A DNA stretch of 64,000 nucleotides, from assembly GCA_008933995.1 (NCBI GenBank), contig WARS01000029.1, positions 12,533,107 to 12,597,106 of the forward strand, in the 5' to 3' direction. Below the pieces are notes generated by a model that saw only the letters and a program-made list of their open reading frames with translations, searched no databases and was not told the DNA's origin. Positions 61,001-64,000 of this stretch are shown here, in pieces. Position 1 is the stretch's first letter. Every line of letters begins with the position of its first letter. Source of the DNA: Datnioides undecimradiatus. Its lineage: Eukaryota; Chordata; Actinopteri; Lobotiformes; Datnioididae. Made by a program: the position numbers and the translations under genes.

Positions 61001-62457
61001 TTGTGCTGTAAAAATTGGATGCATGTTAAAGTGTTTACTACACTTGTGTGTATAGTCGATCATGTCACTGTGTTCTCTGAAAGATTGAGGTATTGATATT
61101 TGCGGGTGGGAAAATGTTGTAAACTGGTAAATATCGACCTATTGCCTCCACAATGCACTCCCTTAAGATGCTGTAGGTTCACAGAAATCAATAATCTTTT
61201 GTGTCTATTCAATAGATGCACCAGAAGAAGTTTCTTGTCTAAGTGCAATTAGTAATTCTCCTGACATACAGAAGAGACGTGTCAGAGAATCAAATATAAA
61301 GTTTTAGAGGGAAGTTGTACTTTACTGACTTTATCTTGCAGTTGTATATAGTAATTTAAATTATAATTTACACATCATAACAAAATAAACAACATATTTT
61401 TTAAAAACACACAAGTCATATCTTGTTAGTGCGAAGTCAGCAGCTTCCATCTGTCAGCAAATATGCTGCACCATAATTAAATCCCTTCCACTTGAGTGGA
61501 AGCATTATCTCGGTTGTATGACAGCTTATCATACCAGACATTGTATTAGAAAGTCAAACAAGTATAAAAGCATGCTACAGGTTATTAAAACACAGACAGA
61601 TATACAAGAGGACACACACAGCAGCGCGCACACACACATACTGTACAAAAGCAATCAGGCACAGAGCAAGAAAACTCATATTGGCATCTGGAGCACCGAC
61701 TCCATCCAGCTATAACACTTAAAAAGCAAAAGAGAAGTGAAAAGCTCAGCAGCGGGTAAACAGTCATTTGCTGCAGTATTTTCTACACAGAGAGCTCAGT
61801 CAATAGCTCAATGCCATGCTGTGTGGCATAGCATTTTGGAAATGCATTCATACGCTGTTTGTGGGAAGGATTAGCTGCTTATGAGGTGTAAAAGTTCATG
61901 AGGAAGTTTTTCCTGACCTGATTAGGAATAGAAGAGGAAATTTGTGTGACTCGCTGGTTAATCCCCTCACTGCCCCTTACATACTAATACATGCACAATA
62001 AATGTTAACTAGAAGGGCACTATGAATCGTTTAGAGGCTAATTTGAAAAGATAAAAAGTAGCATGTGTAATTGTAGCAGTTTGAGGCTGCCTCCATAGAT
62101 CATAAGATAATTATTCAGTGTTTGTGTAAATGTAGTGATGTACTAGAAGGGTTTTATACCCCATAGAGCAGCTGGAAATTAATCATTGTTGCTTCTGCAC
62201 AACAGTAAGGCAGTAAGGCTTAAGTAATGAGTTAGTAGACAGTGGAGGTCAGTTATAGGACAGTCAAAGCTTCGCTATTGTTCAGTATAACCAACACAGG
62301 AGGACGTTCCACTTGGAGGCAAGGGAGGGAGGGCGAGGGGGGGGTTTCTGAAATGGTTCTGCCCACCTTGGTAGTCACTGTGAGGAGGGGCTTCCCTTCT
62401 GAAGACGCCTTACTTGGTATCTCCTTCAGGACCATGGCAACAGTCTTATCTGCAGCC
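20560..62457 (-). CDS. pex5l: pex5l (PEX5R/TRIP8b), thirteen coding exons, all but the N-terminal exon(s) (gene-level entry)
   Basis: PEX5-like protein, in mammals a neuronal auxiliary subunit that binds HCN channels and controls their trafficking and gating. Exons in transcript order: 62457-62367, 51356-51245, 45863-45654, 44815-44701, 43982-43889, 41061-40966, 32121-32005, 30826-30683, 29202-29132, 27260-27042, 24941-24776, 22887-22730, 20761-20560. Together they are 1795 nt: one base completing a codon, 597 residues and TGA, all junctions in phase. Human PEX5L is about 626 residues, so only some 35 N-terminal residues are missing. Visible residues: 1-67 variably spliced N-terminus, 68-175 linker with LLDLS, 208-278 HCN-binding core, 327-597 TPR domain. 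It is PEX5L rather than PEX5 because it has [18 protein letters not shown] and [12 protein letters not shown] and because its neighbour is usp13. Teleosts often keep two copies (a/b); which one this is cannot be told. The model is inferred, not transcript-based. Confidence 0.93.
20855..21328. mobile_element. non-autonomous TIR element (fish 'AAGGAAATTGAATC' repeat)
   Basis: The two ends are a perfect 18-bp inverted repeat: tctcaaggaaattgaatc at 20855-20872 and its complement at 21311-21328; the match extends inward with mismatches to about 24 bp (gttgc-side). Inside is the 'tttgaagacgtttctcctctcacccaagaggcttcatcagtt' type segment that I recognise as very common in teleost genomes, plus two near-palindromes, aacgaccgtcgtt (about 21056) and aacgacagtcgtt (about 21127). 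About 474 bp, no transposase. No convincing target-site duplication was seen, so the outer ends may be slightly off and the superfamily is not assigned. Confidence 0.75.
22094..22357. mobile_element. MITE with CCCTGCTGAAAAAAAC inverted ends
   Basis: Left end ccctgctgaaaaaaacatctta, right end the near-complement ending tttttttcagcaggg (about 22 bp with one or two mismatches). The 264-bp interior is packed with 'accagct/agctggt' units and can fold back on itself. This architecture is a well-known short element in ray-finned fish. It contains no coding sequence. Flanks share only 'tt', so the target-site duplication is unclear. Confidence 0.8.
22730..22887 (-). CDS. pex5l: pex5l TPR exon ([21 protein letters not shown])
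   Basis: Encodes [40 protein letters not shown] and [12 protein letters not shown]: the last two TPRs, with the [10 protein letters not shown] and [13 protein letters not shown] signatures whose Asn residues in PEX5 bind the C-terminal tripeptide of cargo. In mammalian TRIP8b this pocket binds the HCN C-terminal SNL. Acceptor gccttccacccag, donor CACAG|gtgagt; phase 0 in, phase 2 out. Confidence 0.95.
22888..24775. other. pex5l intron (1.9 kb)
   Basis: Contains the (TG)/(TATG) microsatellite at 23019-23073, which on the pex5l strand is a CA-rich tract 130-190 nt upstream of the next acceptor. No other exon. Confidence 0.8.
23019..23073. repeat. compound (TG)n-(TATG)n microsatellite
   Basis: TG repeats pass into about seven TATG units; 55 nt, in a pex5l intron. 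Confidence 0.9.
24776..24941 (-). CDS. pex5l: pex5l TPR exon behind a (TG)n acceptor
   Basis: Encodes [40 protein letters not shown] and [15 protein letters not shown], a full TPR of the C-terminal triplet. The acceptor is (TG)17-accacag with no ordinary polypyrimidine tract. Donor CCCGAG|gtagga. Phase 2 in, phase 0 out (166 nt): skipping would shift the frame inside the TPR domain. Confidence 0.95.
24942..27041. other. pex5l intron (2.1 kb)
   Basis: Ends in the (TG)17 acceptor tract. An open minus-strand frame around 26220-26497 was considered and rejected because its phase does not fit. 26845-26900 looks like a decayed repeat, too degraded to name. Confidence 0.75.
24949..24983. repeat. 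(CA)17 microsatellite at a splice acceptor
   Basis: 35 nt of uninterrupted CA. On the pex5l strand it is (TG)17, ending 7 nt before the AG-C junction of the 24776-24941 exon. Confidence 0.95.
27042..27260 (-). CDS. pex5l: pex5l TPR exon and inter-TPR hinge
   Basis: Encodes [40 protein letters not shown], then [20 protein letters not shown] and [12 protein letters not shown]. Third TPR followed by the central hinge that separates the two TPR triplets in PEX5-type receptors. Acceptor cccatccag, donor GAAAG|gtgtgt; phase 2 in, phase 2 out, 219 nt, so skipping would keep the frame. Confidence 0.95.
27261..29131. other. pex5l intron (1.9 kb)
   Basis: No coding or repeat feature that I can name. 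Confidence 0.75.
29132..29202 (-). CDS. pex5l: pex5l TPR exon ([19 protein letters not shown])
   Basis: Encodes [20 protein letters not shown] and SLQ plus the start of R, the second TPR of the array and the best conserved stretch in PEX5/PEX5L. Acceptor ttccctgcag, donor CAGAG|gtaagg. Phase 0 in, phase 2 out (71 nt). Confidence 0.95.
29203..30682. other. pex5l intron (1.5 kb)
   Basis: No coding exon; a short CA/TA-rich stretch near 30630-30665 just after the upstream exon's donor. Confidence 0.75.
30683..30826 (-). CDS. pex5l: pex5l exon, first TPR region
   Basis: Encodes [20 protein letters not shown], then [20 protein letters not shown] and LQDPHDSE: the 'NPF/YKDxPxAFEEGL' entry to the TPR array and the first TPR helix pair. 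The acceptor is (T)26-gctgacag, an unusually long homopolymer tract; donor GAG|gtgaat. Phase 0 in and out, 48 codons. Confidence 0.95.
30827..32004. other. pex5l intron (1.2 kb)
   Basis: Ends (on the minus strand) in a 26-nt poly(T) tract. Nothing else recognised. Confidence 0.8.
30835..30860. repeat. A26 homopolymer at a splice acceptor
   Basis: 26 consecutive A on the + strand, T26 on the pex5l strand, 8 nt from the exon start at 30826. Confidence 0.95.
32005..32121 (-). CDS. pex5l: pex5l exon, HCN-binding core [17 protein letters not shown]
   Basis: Encodes [20 protein letters not shown] then [19 protein letters not shown]. The FWDKMQ-EWEE-ARRNW helix is shared by PEX5 and PEX5L and in mammalian TRIP8b lies in the HCN CNBD-binding core. 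Acceptor acgtctgtag, donor AAG|gtcact; phase 0 in and out, 39 codons. Confidence 0.95.
32752..32776. repeat. perfect 11-bp inverted repeat (hairpin)
   Basis: ttactttctga - aaa - tcagaaagtaa in the 8.8-kb pex5l intron. No context that suggests a role. Confidence 0.65.
37152..37171. repeat. A20 homopolymer
   Basis: 20 consecutive A in a pex5l intron. Confidence 0.9.
40966..41061 (-). CDS. pex5l: pex5l exon, start of the HCN-binding core
   Basis: Encodes [20 protein letters not shown] then [12 protein letters not shown], almost identical to the mammalian protein. With the next exon this is the conserved central region that in mammals contacts the HCN cyclic-nucleotide-binding domain. Acceptor ctgtgtgtgtgacag is TG-rich with few pyrimidine runs; donor GAG|gtaagc. 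Phase 0 in and out (32 codons), so skipping is frame-neutral. Confidence 0.95.
42619..42645. repeat. perfect 11-bp inverted repeat (hairpin)
   Basis: agcgaaaacac - aaagc - gtgttttcgct. No terminator-like T run or gene context; function unknown. Confidence 0.7.
42985..43018. repeat. (TG)17 microsatellite
   Basis: 34 nt of uninterrupted TG running straight into the G-run motif at 43018-43038. Confidence 0.95.
43018..43038 (+). other. G-quadruplex motif G3N3G3N3G3N3G3
   Basis: Four GGG runs at 43018, 43024, 43030 and 43036 separated by TCT, TGT and TCT. The motif is on the strand opposite the pex5l transcript, i.e. the template strand. Confidence 0.7.
43889..43982 (-). CDS. pex5l: pex5l linker exon, fast-diverging
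   Basis: Encodes [20 protein letters not shown] and [11 protein letters not shown]. It fills the gap between the ELLW and ARLSKEQRW exons, where human reads 'SSEHRSQPELSGGKSALNSESASELELVAPTQ'. Acceptor ttctatcatag, donor CAA|gtaagt. Phase 2 in, phase 0 out, exactly what the neighbours require; 31 codons against 32 in human. Recognised mainly by position, phase and the QLE/S-ALE/E-E-AL-SQ pattern. Confidence 0.82.
43983..44700. other. pex5l intron (718 nt)
   Basis: gtaggt...atcatag on the minus strand. No other feature. Confidence 0.8.
44701..44815 (-). CDS. pex5l: pex5l linker exon
   Basis: Encodes [20 protein letters not shown] then [18 protein letters not shown]. It is weakly similar to the human linker 'QLEKWDDVKFHGDRNTKGHPMAERKSSSSRTGSKELLW'; the anchors are L-x-K-W, E-R-[KR], SS and the terminal LW. 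Acceptor agttacaatag, donor TG|gtaggt; phase 1 in, phase 2 out. Both phases fit the neighbours, which is the main support for this divergent exon. Confidence 0.85.
44816..45653. other. pex5l intron (838 nt)
   Basis: gtagag...acaatag on the minus strand. No other feature. Confidence 0.8.
45654..45863 (-). CDS. pex5l: pex5l exon, LDLLDLSEP segment
   Basis: Encodes [20 protein letters not shown], a basic Ser/Asn-rich stretch, then [20 protein letters not shown] to SLDS. Matches human '[14 protein letters not shown]' at the start and diverges afterwards. LLDLS resembles a clathrin box (LLpLp), which would fit a trafficking role; that reading is inference. Acceptor gtccctcacag, donor TCAG|gtagag; phase 1 in, phase 1 out. 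Confidence 0.92.
46281..46318. repeat. tandem 19-bp repeat, two exact copies
   Basis: taagatatgagatatataa occurs twice head to tail and begins a third copy (taaga). AT-rich, intronic. Confidence 0.85.
50005..50160. repeat. degenerate interspersed repeat ('tgtgggaggaaa' type)
   Basis: 'tgcatgtctttagattgtgggaggaaatc...aggaaacccaagtgaacatgtggagag...acccgtgtttgaacacaagac' follows the layout of a widespread fish repeat that normally reads 'ggactgtgggaggaaaccggag...gattcgaaccca'. Heavily mutated. A possible other-orientation fragment lies near 49656-49690. Confidence 0.45.
50198..50482 (-). CDS. candidate in-frame cassette exon within pex5l (unconfirmed)
   Basis: An open block of 285 nt lies between the 51245-51356 and 45654-45863 exons. 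On the minus strand it is preceded by tcactgtcag and followed by GACA|gtaagt, a near-consensus donor. With these ends it is phase 1 in and 1 out, the phase needed at this junction. It would add 95 residues ([20 protein letters not shown], then [20 protein letters not shown] and [20 protein letters not shown], ending NVQYYD). I do not recognise the sequence in PEX5L or elsewhere. [19 protein letters not shown] could form an amphipathic helix. The acceptor is only moderate (short pyrimidine tract), and another AG (ctattag) lies 16 nt upstream. It could instead be an unrelated or decayed exon, or a chance open frame. Confidence 0.35.
51245..51356 (-). CDS. pex5l: pex5l exon, [14 protein letters not shown] segment
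   Basis: Encodes [20 protein letters not shown] then [17 protein letters not shown], nearly the human '[24 protein letters not shown]...ARPVTSNTA' sequence. Acceptor tttacccttacag, donor GCTG|gtaaag. Phase 0 in, phase 1 out (112 nt), so dropping this exon alone would shift the frame when the 62367-62457 exon is included. Confidence 0.94.
53616..53757. mobile_element. palindromic MITE-like element (142 bp)
   Basis: Left arm 53616-53647 (atcatcaccctcttaaaata...gcctaagtc) and right arm 53726-53757 (gacttaggcc...gtgacgat) are inverted copies with about four differences over 32 bp, around an AT-rich 78-nt centre with an A-run. It is short and has long terminal inverted arms, fitting a non-autonomous DNA transposon. 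The family is not named. Confidence 0.6.
55230..55440. repeat. degenerate fish repeat (attaatcgattaa / agcttcttcaa type)
   Basis: 'attgatagaaaaattgatagataatttggtcatcaattaat' followed by 'gacatagcttcttcaagttgtct...agtatctttgattttaaactgtag' matches the order of a common fish repeat. Diverged; boundaries approximate. Confidence 0.4.
56045..56200. repeat. degenerate repeat ('gtgtccttgggcaagatactgaacccc')
   Basis: Includes 'ggctgtttgagccctagatc', 'cttagtgtccttgggcaagatactgaacccc' and 'gctgtgccatcggtgtgtaaaggcg', the order found in a very common teleost short repeat. Truncated relative to full copies. Confidence 0.5.
58375..58500. repeat. fragment of a 'gttagcat' fish repeat
   Basis: 'gagcatgttagcatcatgatgttagcattta' then 'gagcctcacagagctgctagcatggctgtggact' resembles the tail of the repeat also seen near 17640-17935, the end of which also has 'gctagcatggctg'. 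Low-confidence family link. Confidence 0.4.
62367..62457 (-). CDS. pex5l: pex5l N-terminal exon (first in window)
   Basis: Encodes [20 protein letters not shown] and [10 protein letters not shown], matching human 'AADKAVAMVMKEIPREESAEEKPLLTMTS'. Acceptor ggaaagactctag, donor AAG|gtgggc. Enters needing one base (phase 2 carried from the previous exon) and leaves in phase 0. In mammals the exons in this region are variably spliced and set the effect of TRIP8b on HCN surface expression. The upstream 'LSSDEDLEIIVDQKQGKGSR'-type exon was looked for in 62458-64000 on this strand and not found. Confidence 0.9.
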
Positions 62458-64000
62458 CTAGAGTCTTTCCCCTACAACAGTGAAATCAACAATGACTTGT
62501 GTCAGGACAGTTGGACAACTCAGTGCTTTTTGCCCTCGTCCAGGGCATCTTACAGAAAAGACTTTACCTTCATGATGATGGAAATACCATGTGGGGCAAT
62601 CTACGGCAACACAACATCGACTGGAGACATTTCCACAAGACTATGGCAATGAAAAGAGGGGCACTGCACGATGTTGTTGGTTGACTGTAGACAGTGATGA
62701 GCATGGTTGTCCACAGCAATATTATCCAGCACTCATGATGAAACAATATAATACAGAGTTCATCACACAGACCACATTATTCACTAGAGTGTACAGTGTA
62801 TGGCAGATGGATGTTCATGTGTACCGGACAGCTGACAGTTGTTATGTATCTCTGGCTGTGGTGTTTGTGAAGCTACATTAGACATGTTGCAAATACAACA
62901 GTAGAGTTAATAGAGGCTCAGACTTGAATACTGTGTAGTAATACAACGTGATGTCTCAACAAAATGTACACAACGCTCACGTTAGAGTCCAGTCATCAAA
63001 TGGCACGCTCACTTGTTCTAAGTACCCTGTGGAGTTTTCGACAACTCGTAGCTACAAGTACAAGTGCCTGTTGTGTTTGCTCACTTACACATACATGCAG
63101 CACGTGAAGGAATGCAAAGATGGACCTGTGCAAAACTCCACAGGGCATGTTTTAAGCTTTTACTTCGCACTTTCTAATTACACAATTTAACAATTCATAC
63201 CAATGACCATACCAAACATAAGACTAGGGGAAAAGGATTTTGAAAAAATATCTACTGCAGGAGGCTGTTTTATGATGTGGATAAAACTTCCTGGTGCAAA
63301 GTATTGTTTTTAGTGAACTGATTAGAGAGGTTTGTTTTATTATATATTTGCTATACCTAATCTTACCCTGCGAGCACAACACATTAACTGTCTCACTGTC
63401 CATCTACCACCCACAGTCCCTCGTAGGAAGAAAACTGCGCAGAGCTTGTCCGATAATTGCCAAGTTGACATTATATAACAGTAAAAATTGATTACATAAG
63501 AGGTCAAATTGGTTTTTCCAGCCTATTGTCATTCTTTTCACCTCGACTTTACGGCTGGGGCTGGAACTAGCAGCGTTGCCTCAGGCATTCATCCGCAGCG
63601 CATTTTACCCGTAGCCAGAAGACGCATTGTGATGTACACAATTAATCTTTTTACACAGGATACACAGATGTCGCAGAATTTGAATCGTCACAGGAAACAC
63701 CAAATATCTTCCCAGAAAGGAGCTCATACACCTGCAATTAGGCAAGACCGAACGTGCTGTTTGTCACACTCAGTTTGTGCATTTTGTAGCTGAGTGAAGC
63801 TGTGTGTTCAGACTAAGCACAAAGCACACTGGAAGCCTTTTAGCTGGATCTTATTAGGGCTTTTCACATTTCCACTTTCCAGTAAAATGAATTACACATT
63901 TCATCTGCTGATTTCCTCAGCTGATCATGTCACAAAATGCATGTGCCTAGCCTTGAGGGGAGAGCTCCTTTGAAAGCCTTCTAATCCTAACGATGTCCCA
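62458..64000. other. pex5l 5' intron, start beyond the window
   Basis: No N-terminal PEX5L exon was seen on the minus strand. Short plus-strand frames near 62500-62880 have no recognisable product. Confidence 0.65.

Larger units (their letters stand above)
51357..62366. other. pex5l intron (11 kb)
   Basis: Largest intron in the window. Holds the palindromic element at 53616-53757 and decayed repeats at about 55230-55440, 56045-56200 and 58375-58500. No open minus-strand frame resembles PEX5L, so no extra exon is called. Confidence 0.7.

Noticed and set aside
62242..62652. 136-codon + strand frame over the pex5l N-terminal exon
   Set aside because: It is the antisense shadow of exon 62367-62457 extended by chance; the minus strand carries the recognised PEX5L peptide.

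Overview
The window is vertebrate nuclear DNA: AT-rich, intron-dense, with GT/AG splice signals, long microsatellites and interspersed repeats typical of teleosts. The repeat types (a 'CAGCAGG' MITE, an 'AAGGAAATTGAATC' TIR element, a 'gggcaagatactgaacccc' repeat) suggest a percomorph fish. Protein assignments come from recognised sequence similarity; no alignment was run.

Only two genes are supported, and they converge. On the + strand, 1340-12443 carries the last ten coding exons of usp13, the ubiquitin-specific protease 13 / isopeptidase-T family. These exons add up to 1251 nt, exactly 417 codons including the stop. They cover the C-terminal half of the USP fold, both UBA domains and the catalytic-His segment; the Cys-box exons lie left of the window. 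A 3'UTR of about 2.9 kb follows, to a poly(A) signal at 15336.

On the - strand, 62457 down to 20560 carries thirteen coding exons of pex5l (PEX5R/TRIP8b), the HCN-channel auxiliary subunit related to the PEX5 peroxisomal import receptor. Every junction is in phase and the chain encodes 597 residues plus a stop; only the first N-terminal exon(s) are missing, beyond 64000. From N to C terminus the exons give the variably spliced N-terminal segment, a clathrin-box-like LLDLS segment, low-complexity linkers, the HCN-binding core and the TPR domain. The USP13-PEX5L pair is also adjacent in human (3q26), so this is conserved synteny. The two products are not known to act together.

The most interesting unexplained signal is an open, exon-like block at 50198-50482 (-) inside pex5l. 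It has an acceptor, a strong GTAAGT donor, length 285 nt and symmetric 1-1 phase. It sits between the only two adjacent pex5l exons whose junction phase is 1, so it would add 95 residues in frame. Also notable are a (TG)17 tract that takes the place of the pyrimidine tract at a TPR-exon acceptor, a 26-nt poly(T) acceptor, a 24-nt usp13 microexon, a (TG)17 plus perfect G3N3 quadruplex motif, and three short inverted-repeat transposons. I saw no RNA genes, CRISPR array, intact transposase or viral gene.
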